A stretch of 23,042 nucleotides of DNA from CAZGYE01 sp964530165 (GTDB lineage Bacteria; Planctomycetota; Planctomycetia; Planctomycetales; Planctomycetaceae), in contig CAZGYE010000052.1 in the NCBI GenBank assembly GCA_964530165.1, positions 1-23,042 on the forward strand, given 5' to 3'. Positions 1 to 7,272 of the stretch are shown piece after piece (position 1 is the stretch's first letter; each line of letters begins with the position of its first letter). The translations under genes were made by a program, and so were the position numbers. A model generated the notes under the pieces. The model did not search any database. It worked only from the letters and a program-made list of their open reading frames with translations, and was not told the DNA's origin.

Positions 1-67
1 GAGTTGATGCTAACCCAACCGACCGGTCGTTCCAATTTCAGGGGAGGCAGGACAGCTGCGGGATAAC

Positions 68-81
68 TTGTATTTATACAA
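68..81. promoter_or_regulatory. AT-rich dyad, possible operator or promoter element
   Basis: The sequence reads TTGTAT-TT-ATACAA, a perfect 6-bp inverted repeat around a TT centre, in an otherwise GC-rich region. It lies 3 bp before a possible small ORF start at 85 and about 320 bp before the secretin gene. The symmetry suits a dimeric repressor site or an AT-rich promoter core. No binding protein can be named from the sequence. Confidence 0.3.
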
Positions 82-84
82 CAG

Positions 85-249
85 ATGTCGGTGAAACCCC
101 GCTCTGGCCACACTAAGACGAAACGACGGGGGCGACGCCGAATTCGTAAGTCATTGTACGTTTCAGAGTTGCACCATTCAAGGCTGAATTCGCTGGTGCA
201 GGAATCCGCAAATTTGGTTGATTTTGCTCAATCTGCGCGATCGGAATAA
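85..249 (+). CDS. possible small basic protein, 54 aa, unknown
   Basis: An open frame runs from ATG at 85 to TAA at 247-249 and encodes 54 residues. The N-terminal half is strongly basic: residues 11-22 read KTKRRGRRRIRK. The C-terminal half is mixed and could form a short helix. No cysteine motif, signal peptide or membrane segment is visible. No good Shine-Dalgarno sequence sits before the ATG; the nearest purine-rich stretch (GGGGAGG) is about 40 nt upstream. A hairpin follows 18 nt after the stop. I do not recognise a family. It could be a small nucleic-acid-binding protein, a leader peptide for the downstream secretin gene, or a chance ORF. Confidence 0.3.
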   Translation: MSVKPRSGHTKTKRRGRRRIRKSLYVSELHHSRLNSLVQESANLVDFAQSARSE

Positions 250-266
250 CCGATACATCTTATAGG

Positions 267-295
267 GCCGGAACAGTGGGCGGGGTCGTTCCGGC
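267..295 (+). terminator. GC hairpin between small ORF and secretin gene
   Basis: GCCGGAAC at 267-274 and GTTCCGGC at 288-295 form a perfect 8-bp stem with a 13-nt loop. It lies just after the small ORF and before the secretin start. There is no T-run after it, so it is not a standard intrinsic terminator. It may instead be a structured 5' leader or an attenuation element. Confidence 0.3.
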
Positions 296-400
296 TACTC
301 CGAGCTTATCGAGTCGCGGGCCAACACGTCGGTGAGTTTGCGCGAGGCGAGAGTGTCGCTTGTCTCGCCCGAAGACGTCGCACCACGGGAGCCGCTGCGG

Positions 401-1849
401 ATGGACAGAGCCGGCATCAACCAGCACACGCGCCAGGGCGAGGCGTGGAAGCGGCCCTGTTTCTCAACGTGGGGATGCCTGGCGGTGCTGACGGTCGTCT
501 GTGGCGGCTGGACGCAACTGTTGTGGGCGCAAACGCCGTCTGCAACACGTGTGTCGAAGGAGCGCCTCGAGGAAGAAATGGTTGTTGTCCAGCATCGCAG
601 CCATTTGATGGTGGCTGGCAGCGATATCTCGCGGACGGTGATTGCCGATTCGTCGGTGATCGAAGTCGTGCGGTACAGCCCCAACGAAATCGCGATCGTC
701 GGGCTTGATCTTGGTGTGACGACGCTGACGCTCTGGCTCGAGAACAATCCCGATCCACTGACCTCTCTGGTGCGGGTCGTCCGCGATCCACGGAGCGAGG
801 CGCCTGAACCGATCGATTCCAGAAAGCTCGAACAGAGGCTGGGACTGTTGTTTCCGGACAGCAAAGTGTATCTGGTTCCGTTGTCGAGCAAGATCGTCGT
901 CAAGGGACGGGCGCACGACGCGCTGGAGGCGGCCCAGATTCTGTCGGTCGTCCGGGGCGAAATCGTCCATCCCGAAGGTATCGTGAACATGCTCGAAGTC
1001 CCCAGCGAGCTTCGGTTAATGCTCCGCGTGCAGATTGCCGAGGTGAATCGGTCGCAATTGCGTCGCCTGGGCGTCGACTTCGAGTCTCTCATCAACGACC
1101 GCCCACAGGTGCCCGCGACAGGAGACGGTGAGCTTCCCGCGACGCCGGTGGGCATCTTCGAGAACGGAGAAATCCGCTTCCTGATGAATTGGTTGAATTC
1201 AAGCGGCGCAGCCAAGATTCTCACCGATCAGACGCTGAGGGTCACCAGCGGGCATCCCGCCGGCTTTCTCTCTGGCGGCGAGTTTGCCGTGGCGACCTTC
1301 GCCGGTCTGGGCGGTACACAGCCAACCACGACCACCTTCCGTGGTTTCGGGACTTCGCTGATCGTCACACCGACCGTCATCGCGGGTGCTCGCTTTCGGA
1401 TGCGGATCGTTCCCGTGTTCAGCCAATGGAATCGAGATACTGTCGTCGCGGGTGTTCCGGCATCCGATGCTCGTCGCTTCCAGAGGACCGTCGAGTTACA
1501 GCAGGGACAGACGATCGCGATTGCCGGGCTGCCGGCTCGTCCCGCGCCCAACGCAGGGCCCCGCATTCCGTTTCTGGGCGAGATTCCGGTTGCCGAGAGA
1601 AAGGGAGTTCCTCTCCGGCGGGCGTCCCGCCGGCCTTCTCTCCGGAAGGCGAGCCAGGACGAGGCGGAACTGTTGATTCTCATCACCCCGGAATCAGCTC
1701 AGCCGCAGGGCGCCGACGACGTACAGGCAATGCCCGGCTCCTTCGTCCTCGGCACGTTCGAGGACGTCCAAGAACGGAAGTCGTTTGCCGACAACCCGTT
1801 GCGGATCGCTACCGGCTCGGGGCAATCTCGTCTCGACATGAATAAATAG
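401..1849 (+). CDS. Tad/Flp-type pilus secretin (CpaC/RcpA family)
   Basis: This 482-residue protein has the layout of an outer-membrane secretin for Tad/Flp pili or a related type II-like system. A signal-like hydrophobic stretch spans about residues 24-43 and ends LLWAQ. An N-terminal pilus-secretin domain follows (about 58-128, VVQHRSHLMVAGSDISRTV). A BON-like segment is at 140-200, with LVPLSSKIVVKGRAHDALEA. The secretin core covers about 205-432, from MLRVQIAEVNRSQLRRLGVDF through RIVPVF to FLGEIPV and ELLILITPE. I prefer ATG 401 because a signal peptide then follows directly and a weak GGGAG lies upstream; an in-frame GTG at 332 would add 23 residues. Between FLGEIPV and LRKASQDEAELL there is an arginine-rich insert encoded by a palindromic DNA element. 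The TPR lipoprotein gene follows 129 bp later. No Tad ATPase or pilin gene is in the window. Confidence 0.85.
   Translation: MDRAGINQHTRQGEAWKRPCFSTWGCLAVLTVVCGGWTQLLWAQTPSATRVSKERLEEEMVVVQHRSHLMVAGSDISRTVIADSSVIEVVRYSPNEIAIVGLDLGVTTLTLWLENNPDPLTSLVRVVRDPRSEAPEPIDSRKLEQRLGLLFPDSKVYLVPLSSKIVVKGRAHDALEAAQILSVVRGEIVHPEGIVNMLEVPSELRLMLRVQIAEVNRSQLRRLGVDFESLINDRPQVPATGDGELPATPVGIFENGEIRFLMNWLNSSGAAKILTDQTLRVTSGHPAGFLSGGEFAVATFAGLGGTQPTTTTFRGFGTSLIVTPTVIAGARFRMRIVPVFSQWNRDTVVAGVPASDARRFQRTVELQQGQTIAIAGLPARPAPNAGPRIPFLGEIPVAERKGVPLRRASRRPSLRKASQDEAELLILITPESAQPQGADDVQAMPGSFVLGTFEDVQERKSFADNPLRIATGSGQSRLDMNK
1595..1645. repeat. in-frame palindromic insert in the secretin gene
   Basis: The inner arms are CCGGCGGG (1615-1622) and CCCGCCGG (1626-1633) around a CGT loop. 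An imperfect outer stem pairs GAGAGAAAGG (1595-1604) with CCTTCTCTC (1634-1642). CTCTCCGG occurs at 1611-1618 and again at 1638-1645, a 27-bp period. The reading frame stays open and encodes about 16 Arg/Ser-rich residues, where secretins normally pass directly from the FLGxIPV strand into the xFR...E.ELLILITP strand. This looks like insertion of a REP-like element. Confidence 0.6.
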
Positions 1850-1924
1850 AAACCCTATATTTCCGCCCGCCACATCATTGTCCAATTCGTTTCCACTCGC
1901 AGACTTACTGCAACAACGTTCAAT

Positions 1925-1946
1925 AACGGGTCACTCTCCACCCGTT
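1925..1946 (+). other. hairpin between secretin and TPR lipoprotein genes
   Basis: AACGGGT (1925-1931) and ACCCGTT (1940-1946) form a perfect 7-bp stem with an 8-nt loop in the 129-bp spacer. Only TCCC follows, so termination is doubtful. It could be an mRNA-processing or leader structure that separates expression of the two genes. Confidence 0.3.
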
Positions 1947-1978
1947 TCCCACCGTTGGGTCTAGAAAGTAGATGATCG

Positions 1979-4012
1979 ATGAACAGATGCTTGTTTCGCT
2001 CGATCCTCGTCGGTTGGCTGATGCTGGTCGGCTGCCAGTCACCACAATGGGGTTCGGCTCTCAGCAAGAAGTCGAAATTCAGCAATGCGAAGATCCCAGA
2101 AATCACTGGAAAAAACGGCTCTTCAAATCAGGCGGCCGGGAGGGTGAGGACCGCCGACCAAGTGGGTCAGGTCACGTTTTCGGCCGGCAACACAGCCGGT
2201 TCCGAATCGGGCGTGGAACTCGTCGAGCACGGCAGAGCCGGTGTCGGCCGGACCGATTCCAAGTGGATCAATGACAACCTGACCCGCGGAGACCGCGAGT
2301 TCAGGGAACATCGACTCGACAAGGCGAAGGATTATTACCGTGAGGTGCTGAAAAGAGAGCCGGACCATCCGACGGCGCATCACCGGCTGGCCATCATTGC
2401 CGACATGCAGCAGGACTTTGGGGTGGCCGAATACCACTATCGGATAGCGTTGAAGGGAAATCCAACTGATCCGACCCTGCTGAGCGATCTGGGGTGGTCG
2501 TACATCCAACAGCGCAAATACCACGACGCCGAAACGGTCCTCTCCGAGGCGTTGGCGTTCGACCGGACTCACCGCAAGGCGTTGGATCGGTTGGGCTACC
2601 TGTATGCTCAACAGGGAGATTACGATCGGGCGCTGGAAATGTTCCGCCGCGGAGCAAGCGAGACCGACGCCCAGGCAAAAATTGCGCAGCTCTTCCCGAA
2701 CGGTCGCCCGCCGGCAGACCACTCGGCGGCTCAACCATCTGCGCTGGCCGCACTGCGGTCGCCATTTTCCGGCCCAGACCGGTCCTTCGAGGCGCCGCCG
2801 CCGAATCGCGGCACACCCGAACCCTGGCCGTACGCCGCCTCGAACACACCCAGTTCTCCTCCGGGACCTCAGAGCGCCCGGCGTAACATCCAGGGGGCGC
2901 CGAACGACATCACTCGCGGCCTGAAAGAGCGGATGGAACAGGAACGAATGCGCGGTGTCGCCGCACGCAATCAACAACCCGCGGGCGGCTCGTCTGGGGC
3001 AGTTCCATACGCAGCTTTTCCAGGAAACCCCAACTCGCCAAGCAGCAATGCGTTCGGCAGTCTTGACGCCAGTGCGACAGCCAGCTCCTACCAGACAAGC
3101 AGCCCGTATCGACGCGCGCTTCCGGAGGGAACAGCTCTGTCCGACCAGAACTGGCCGGTCCAGGAACTGCCGACGCAACCGGCCACCAGCGCCGGCGCAC
3201 CGCGGATCACGCCCACAGGGTTCGAGAATTCCGATTCCACGATTCAACCCTGGCCCTTCGCCCCGAAGGGCAACGACCTGCACTCGTCGCGCGAATCGCT
3301 TCAAACGGGTCAATATGATCCGGCCCCAATCGGTACGGTCCCGGGCAACACTTCTTTCGGCACACAGCCCGCCGGAGCACAGTCTGCCAGTTCTCGGCGC
3401 GCGGCCGCCTATCTAGGAATGAATGCGGGACCGAGCCGGATGTTTCCGATCGTCAACAGCCAGGCAGGCTCGCCGCGACCGGTCCCGGGGGCGGCACAAC
3501 CGGAAACCGAATCACAGAGAAATGGTTCGCAGTTTGCATCGCCGGCAAACGTCGCCTCGGGTTGGCCCACCTCGAGGCTTCCAGTGAGGCAGTACGGCGC
3601 GACTCCTTCGTCGGTGCAACAAGCAGGCCGCACTCCTTCGACCGCCTACGGGGCGCCGGCTGTGCCGAGGCGGCAGGAGTCGCCATCGGCACTGACGAAT
3701 CGTTTTGCTCGCCAGACGCCGGGGTATCAGGCAGCCTGGCCCGGGCTGGCGCCGGCGATCACTCCGGCGTCGAACGGGTCGCGTGCAACACCATCGGCCG
3801 GGCTGACTGCACTCAGCGGCGACACAAGAGCTGCGTTGCCGACGCCGCAGTACAATCAGCTACAGTACAGCCAGCCGCAGCAGTACCAACCACAGTTCAA
3901 CCGACCACAGTTCAATCAGCCGCAGTTCAATCAGCCGCAGTTCAATCAGCCGCAGTACGGCCAGCCGCAGTACAGTCAGCCGCAGTACGGCCAGCCGTAT
4001 CAACAACGGTAG
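1979..4012 (+). CDS. TPR-repeat lipoprotein (TadD-like) with long low-complexity tail
   Basis: This 677-residue protein begins with a lipoprotein signal (MNRCLFRSILVGWLMLVGC; lipobox LVGC, lipidated Cys19), so it should be membrane-anchored outside the cytoplasm. Residues about 90-235 hold three to four tetratricopeptide repeats, for example AKDYYREVLKREPDHPTAHHRLAI, AEYHYRIALKGNPTDPTLLSDLG and ALEMFRRG. These usually mediate protein-protein contacts. The rest, over 400 residues, is rich in Pro, Ser, Gln, Asn and Ala and probably disordered. It ends in Q-[FY]-[NGS]-Q-P pentapeptide repeats. A TPR lipoprotein beside a Tad-type secretin fits TadD, the pilus-biogenesis lipoprotein, but TadD proteins are normally much shorter. 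The TPR and lipoprotein calls are firm; the pilus role is inferred from the neighbour. It converges with dnaA, 23 bp from stop to stop. Confidence 0.8.
   Translation: MNRCLFRSILVGWLMLVGCQSPQWGSALSKKSKFSNAKIPEITGKNGSSNQAAGRVRTADQVGQVTFSAGNTAGSESGVELVEHGRAGVGRTDSKWINDNLTRGDREFREHRLDKAKDYYREVLKREPDHPTAHHRLAIIADMQQDFGVAEYHYRIALKGNPTDPTLLSDLGWSYIQQRKYHDAETVLSEALAFDRTHRKALDRLGYLYAQQGDYDRALEMFRRGASETDAQAKIAQLFPNGRPPADHSAAQPSALAALRSPFSGPDRSFEAPPPNRGTPEPWPYAASNTPSSPPGPQSARRNIQGAPNDITRGLKERMEQERMRGVAARNQQPAGGSSGAVPYAAFPGNPNSPSSNAFGSLDASATASSYQTSSPYRRALPEGTALSDQNWPVQELPTQPATSAGAPRITPTGFENSDSTIQPWPFAPKGNDLHSSRESLQTGQYDPAPIGTVPGNTSFGTQPAGAQSASSRRAAAYLGMNAGPSRMFPIVNSQAGSPRPVPGAAQPETESQRNGSQFASPANVASGWPTSRLPVRQYGATPSSVQQAGRTPSTAYGAPAVPRRQESPSALTNRFARQTPGYQAAWPGLAPAITPASNGSRATPSAGLTALSGDTRAALPTPQYNQLQYSQPQQYQPQFNRPQFNQPQFNQPQFNQPQYGQPQYSQPQYGQPYQQR
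3848..3997 (+). repeat. ten tandem 15-bp units coding for Q-x-x-Q-P
   Basis: Ten 15-bp units, typically CAGTTCAATCAGCCG or CAGTACGGCCAGCCG, run head to tail to the end of the lipoprotein gene. The three units at 3908-3952 are identical, which suggests recent slippage or unequal recombination. They encode QYNQL, QYSQP, QQYQP, QFNRP, three QFNQP, QYGQP, QYSQP and QYGQP. Confidence 0.9.
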
Positions 4013-4049
4013 CCCTTGGTGACGCAATGCGATTGCTACCCGGCGTCGA
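4008..4049. terminator. possible hairpin between convergent genes
   Basis: The 23-bp gap between the convergent stops carries GCAAT-gcg-ATTGC, a perfect 5-bp stem. Outer GGTA and TACC segments flank it and overlap the two gene ends. No T-run is present on either strand, so bidirectional termination here is only a possibility. Confidence 0.2.
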
Positions 4050-5457
4050 GTTGCTGTTCCAGCGATTCGAGGATGTCGGCGACAGGCCAGGTCTGCGAGG
4101 CCACCTTGACAAGGGTCTGGGTGTTGAGCCAGTGTTTCACCTTTTTCTCGGCCGATATGACCGTGCTGTGATTGCGTCCGCCGAAGTAGTGGCCGATTTC
4201 GCTGTAAGCGGCTTGGGTGTGTTTGCGGGCCAGAAACATGGCCAACATGCGGGGCTGGCTCACGGAACGGTGTCGACGAGACGACTTCAGGTCCTTCGCT
4301 TCCAGCCCGAATAAGGTGCACACGGCCTCTTCGACGTCGCTGATGCGAACGATGCGGATGCAGTCGCGTTCCAGGTCGGCCAGGATATTGCGTGCAGCCG
4401 AGAGACCGATGCGTTTTTGTGTCATGTGGTGATACGTTTCGAGGCAGTTCAGCGCACCCAAAACTTCGCGGACGTTGTTTTTGAACCGTCCAGCGACGAA
4501 CGTCAGTGCCTCGGCCGAGACACCGCCTTTCATGTGGGCCGCTTTCCGCTCGACGATGTGCTTGCGGGTTTCGAGGTCGGGCGGCTCGATGCGGCAGACC
4601 AGTCCCGAAAGAAACCGCGTGACCAGTTCGTCGCTCAGTTTCGAGAGCAATCGGGGATGCCGGTCGGATGTCAGCACGATTTGCCGGCCGTGGCTCTCCA
4701 GTTGCTGGAATGTGTGCAGGAACTCTTCTTGAATCACGCGTTTGGCGTCGAGAAAGTCGATGTCGTCGACCAGCAGCACGTCGACGTTGCGAAACCGCTG
4801 CCGAAAACCGGGCAACGTATGTTCGCGCAGCGCTTGAGTAAAATAGTTGGTAAACGCTTCCGCGGTCAGAAACATGACCTGCAGCGACGGGAACGTGCGG
4901 CGGGTGCGGCGATAAATTCCCTCCAGCAGATGGGTTTTGCCGGTCCCGACGCCGCCGTGCAGAAACAGCGGATTGAATCTCTCGCCGGGCGTCTCGCAGA
5001 TTTGGCGGGCGGCGGTCGCCGCCAACAGGTTGCATTCACCCTGGACAAAGTCGGCCAGGTTGGCGAATCGGCGGCCGCCGGCCGGTGTGCCGGCCGGCCG
5101 GGCGGCGGGCGCCGTCTTGCGCCCGGCCGCGGCGGCGCCTGGTTTCGAAGGGTTCTTCTGTTCGCTCTGGGCGCCCAAGGCAACGCGTGCATCGACTTCG
5201 AAGCGGACGCGGGCCGACGGGCCGAGCACCGACTGCGCCGCCCGGGTGACCTCTGAACGGAAATGCTTCTGCATCCAAGCGAGCAGAAACGGACTGCCCA
5301 CGCCCACGATCAGTTCGTCGTCGGCACAAGAGAGCGTAATTTTCTTGTGAAACCAGTGCTCGTAATGCCGCGGGCCGACTTGCTCCTGGAGTTCATGGTG
5401 AATTGTCTCTTCGTCGAACTCTTGCGGCGGCCGGATCGCCTTGGTTTCGGGCTGCAT
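4036..5457 (-). CDS. dnaA: chromosomal replication initiator protein DnaA
   Basis: DnaA binds DnaA boxes at the origin as an ATP-dependent AAA+ oligomer and melts the DNA. Counting from the ATG at 5457 (473 aa), domain I spans about 14-90 and a variable Ala/Pro/Gly linker (domain II) about 95-130. Domain III has Walker A GGVGTGKT (168-175), Walker B VLLVDDIDF (227-235) and the arginine-finger region ELVTRFLSGLVCRIEPPDLETR. Domain IV ends with the DNA-binding signature IGHYFGGRNHSTVISAEKKV. The start is uncertain. In-frame alternatives are an ATG at 5529 with GGAG close upstream and a TTG at 5544, but the residues they add resemble no DnaA domain. The flanking genes are a TPR lipoprotein and an acetyltransferase, not dnaN or recF. 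The linker is encoded by strongly palindromic GC-rich DNA. Confidence 0.93.
   Translation of the reverse strand: MQPETKAIRPPQEFDEETIHHELQEQVGPRHYEHWFHKKITLSCADDELIVGVGSPFLLAWMQKHFRSEVTRAAQSVLGPSARVRFEVDARVALGAQSEQKNPSKPGAAAAGRKTAPAARPAGTPAGGRRFANLADFVQGECNLLAATAARQICETPGERFNPLFLHGGVGTGKTHLLEGIYRRTRRTFPSLQVMFLTAEAFTNYFTQALREHTLPGFRQRFRNVDVLLVDDIDFLDAKRVIQEEFLHTFQQLESHGRQIVLTSDRHPRLLSKLSDELVTRFLSGLVCRIEPPDLETRKHIVERKAAHMKGGVSAEALTFVAGRFKNNVREVLGALNCLETYHHMTQKRIGLSAARNILADLERDCIRIVRISDVEEAVCTLFGLEAKDLKSSRRHRSVSQPRMLAMFLARKHTQAAYSEIGHYFGGRNHSTVISAEKKVKHWLNTQTLVKVASQTWPVADILESLEQQLDAG
5077..5124. repeat. palindromic GC-rich DNA in the DnaA linker
   Basis: Two inverted repeats lie side by side: GCCGGCCGG-TGTG-CCGGCCGGC (5077-5098) and GGGCGC-CGTCTT-GCGCCC (5107-5124). 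They encode the Ala/Pro/Gly/Arg linker of DnaA, which varies in length between species. They could be remnants of a palindromic insert or simply GC-rich low-complexity coding DNA. Confidence 0.4.
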
Positions 5458-5662
5458 CTTGCGACCCCCCCAGGTGCGCACACAATCCCCCTGCGGCAAA
5501 CACGCTGGAGTCCAGATGTTTGCCGACATGCACTCCGTTGCCAAGCCGGCGGAATGGACGGATTAAAAGCGCAGTTATTCGGTAGGTAGAAATGGGATGC
5601 CGAAAAACGCTCTCAGGTTTTCAGCAATTGGCTCGTCATCATTACTCAACTCAGTGAAGCCG

Positions 5663-5690
5663 ATAGTAGCCCGACCGATGCGGCTGTCAA
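5663..5690 (-). promoter_or_regulatory. candidate sigma-70-type promoter for dnaA
   Basis: On the minus strand a perfect -35 TTGACA (5690-5685) is followed after 16 bp by TACTAT (5668-5663), 4 of 6 matches to the -10 consensus. It points at dnaA and would give a leader of roughly 115-200 nt depending on the true start. The 277-bp gap (5545-5821) shows no consensus DnaA box (TTATNCACA) by eye. Confidence 0.45.
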
Positions 5691-5821
5691 ACGTAAAACG
5701 GAATTAATTTTCGGAAACAGTCCGCCGGCGGTGCGAAGGAGCACGATCTGCCCGGTTTTCGTGAGACTTTTTGAATCAAGATTTTTTCTCGGCTTCGACC
5801 TTCGTGTGCAAAAACTGTCGA

Positions 5822-6748
5822 TTACTGGTCCCCCTGGCGACGAGGCCGCATTCGCACGTGGACCGCCCGAACAGCCACATCCACGAACCCCAACTCGGCG
5901 TAAACATTTCGGGCGTATTTGTTTCTGCAGTCAACGGCCAGAGTGACCGCTGCGCGTCCGGCGGCGCGTGCTTCGTAAAGCCCCGACAAGAGCATCGCCC
6001 GGCCGAAACCTTTGCCCCGAGCATCCGGAACCACGCCCATATACACCACCTCCCAGGCGTCTTGTTCGGGATGATCGGAGAGAAGCAACACGCCGACGTC
6101 GGCCTGTCCATCGCGATAGATCTTCCACCGAGACGGATCAAATTCCCCCACGTTTCGATGGCTTTGGAGCGCCTCGGCACCACTTCGCGATCCGTCCAGT
6201 TGCGGGCAGTCCAGGGTGCCGACGTAGGTTCGCTCCAGCAGGCTGGCGAACCGGTCGGCGTTGGAAGGGGCGGCGAATGGGACCGTCTCGAACTCGACGT
6301 CCGACAGAGGCGGCAACGGTTCGTGCAGCGATCGCTCGAGAAAGCTTAAGTCGGCAAAATGGACGAAGCCGTTGCGGATCAGCGTCTGCCGCTCGGTTGT
6401 CTCGCCCAGCTCGACAATGCACTGCCCCATCCGGGCGCCGGCGGCGTCGGCCTGGCGGCAGACCTCCTGCAGCAGGGCGTCGCTGACGTCCTCGACGGAT
6501 GCCCGGCCGTTGACGACCGGCGGCCACACCATTACCGTTCCGTCCGGCTGTAAAACCGAAAACACGGCGCCAGCCGGCTTCCCGTCCACTTCGGCCAGCA
6601 GAAGCCCGTCCAAACAAAGCTCCCCCCGCCGTTCGGCCTCGAGCACCTCGCGTGCGCGCAGGCTGCATTCTTCAGCCGTGTGCCGGGAAAATAGCAACGA
6701 CAGAGCCGTCCAGCGCCGGGCGGGCGCAGCAGCAGTCACGGTAATCAT
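5822..6748 (-). CDS. GNAT-family N-acetyltransferase with two modules
   Basis: This 308-residue protein probably transfers an acetyl group from acetyl-CoA to an amine; the substrate is unknown. The C-terminal half carries the acetyl-CoA-binding motif A: VVYMGVVPDARGKGFGRAM, with the R-G-K-G-F-G pyrophosphate loop at 244-249. AVDCRNKYARNVYAELGF follows, the usual motif B region. The N-terminal half (about 40-140) looks like a degenerate second GNAT fold, with LLAEVDGKPAGAVFSV and ERQTLIRNGFVHF. This tandem layout resembles mycothiol synthase MshD, but planctomycetes are not known to make mycothiol, so the similarity is architectural only. ATG 6748 is the natural start, and a good promoter lies about 50 bp upstream. 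The gene is probably transcribed alone. Confidence 0.8.
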   Translation of the reverse strand: MITVTAAAPARRWTALSLLFSRHTAEECSLRAREVLEAERRGELCLDGLLLAEVDGKPAGAVFSVLQPDGTVMVWPPVVNGRASVEDVSDALLQEVCRQADAAGARMGQCIVELGETTERQTLIRNGFVHFADLSFLERSLHEPLPPLSDVEFETVPFAAPSNADRFASLLERTYVGTLDCPQLDGSRSGAEALQSHRNVGEFDPSRWKIYRDGQADVGVLLLSDHPEQDAWEVVYMGVVPDARGKGFGRAMLLSGLYEARAAGRAAVTLAVDCRNKYARNVYAELGFVDVAVRAVHVRMRPRRQGDQ

Positions 6749-6802
6749 GCGTCAGTCGGGACCAGAAGATGTCGGAACAGTCCGCCTGAACATCTCCGCA
6801 TC

Positions 6803-6832
6803 ATCATACCAGTATCCGCGGTCGACCGTCAG
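6803..6832 (-). promoter_or_regulatory. candidate promoter for the GNAT gene
   Basis: On the minus strand CTGACG (6832-6827, 4/6 to the -35) is followed after 18 bp by TATGAT (6808-6803, 5/6 to the -10). A TGG just before the -10 makes an extended -10. Transcription would start near 6797, about 50 nt before the ATG at 6748. Confidence 0.45.
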
Positions 6833-6909
6833 ATCGGTTTCGCGCTCACCCGAGCCGGATTCCGCAGACGCCCAGCTACCGGTGACTCTGGCCGAGTTGT
6901 GTTGATGCT

Positions 6910-7050
6910 GATTAGAAGCAGTTTCAAGACCGGATTTCTGTCATGCGTGGCTGGGGTCGAACATCGTGAGCCCCCAGGATTCGCAAGACCTGTGGGGTCG
7001 CTTTGCTCCACCACAGCCACCCGGATAGGGTTTTGAAACTGCTTCTAGTC
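6910..7050. mobile_element. 141-bp element with terminal inverted repeats (MITE-like)
   Basis: The ends match as inverted repeats in 20 of 22 positions (6910-6931 and 7029-7050), including a perfect 15-bp core TAGAAGCAGTTTCAA (6913-6927) and its complement (7033-7047). Two smaller hairpins lie inside: CTGGGG/CCCCAG (6951-6956/6972-6977) and CTGTGG/CCACAG (6990-6995/7011-7016). No protein is encoded. The right end carries the TAG stop codon of the FmdB-like gene, so the element abuts or has trimmed that gene. No clear target-site duplication is visible. It may also act as a 3' stem structure for the sigma operon mRNA. Confidence 0.55.
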
Positions 7051-7269
7051 GAACCGGGGGCAATTCCGGCCGCACGCCGGAGTGTCGGACAGCGGACACT
7101 CGGACGCGATCGGCAGTTGACCCCGTTGGCCGACGTGCGCCGCCGTCGTGCTGAACAGCTTCTTCAACGTCCGCGACCCGCACTGGGGACACTCGACCGA
7201 CTCTGCCGCGCGAACGAGAATTTCGAATTGTTGCTGGCAGTCTCCGCACTGGTATTCGAAGAGCGGCAT
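7045..7269 (-). CDS. FmdB-like zinc-ribbon protein, 74 aa
   Basis: This small protein opens with the FmdB/CxxC_CXXC zinc-ribbon signature MPLFEYQCGDCQQQFEILVRAAESVECPQCGS. Two knuckles, C8-x2-C11 and C28-x2-C31, would bind one zinc ion. The family is widespread and its role is mostly uncharacterised; regulation has been suggested for FmdB itself. The C-terminal half has three further cysteines (ASECPLSDTPACGRNCPRFD). Planctomycete family members I recall share a similar Cys-rich end, but no function can be given. It starts 3 nt after the anti-sigma stop, so it is almost certainly the third gene of the sigma operon. Its stop codon lies inside the terminal repeat of the 141-bp element, so the original C-terminus may have been changed. 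Confidence 0.82.
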   Translation of the reverse strand: MPLFEYQCGDCQQQFEILVRAAESVECPQCGSRTLKKLFSTTAAHVGQRGQLPIASECPLSDTPACGRNCPRFD

Positions 7270-7272
7270 GTT

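Noticed and set aside
2707..3375. Further CCCGCCGG half-sites at 2707-2714 and 3368-3375
   Set aside because: They have no inverted partner nearby and are expected by chance in GC-rich coding DNA.
3562..4314. Plus-strand open frame crossing the end of the lipoprotein gene into dnaA
   Set aside because: Its Val/Gln/Ala repeats are the +1 reading of the 15-bp repeats and its tail is antisense to dnaA; it has no start signal or family.
5545..5821. Replication origin beside dnaA
   Set aside because: No TTATNCACA-type boxes or AT-rich unwinding cluster were found by eye; only a promoter candidate is supported.
5822..6748. Mycothiol synthase
   Set aside because: The tandem GNAT layout is similar, but the N-terminal module is degenerate and no other mycothiol gene is seen, so only a generic GNAT call is justified.
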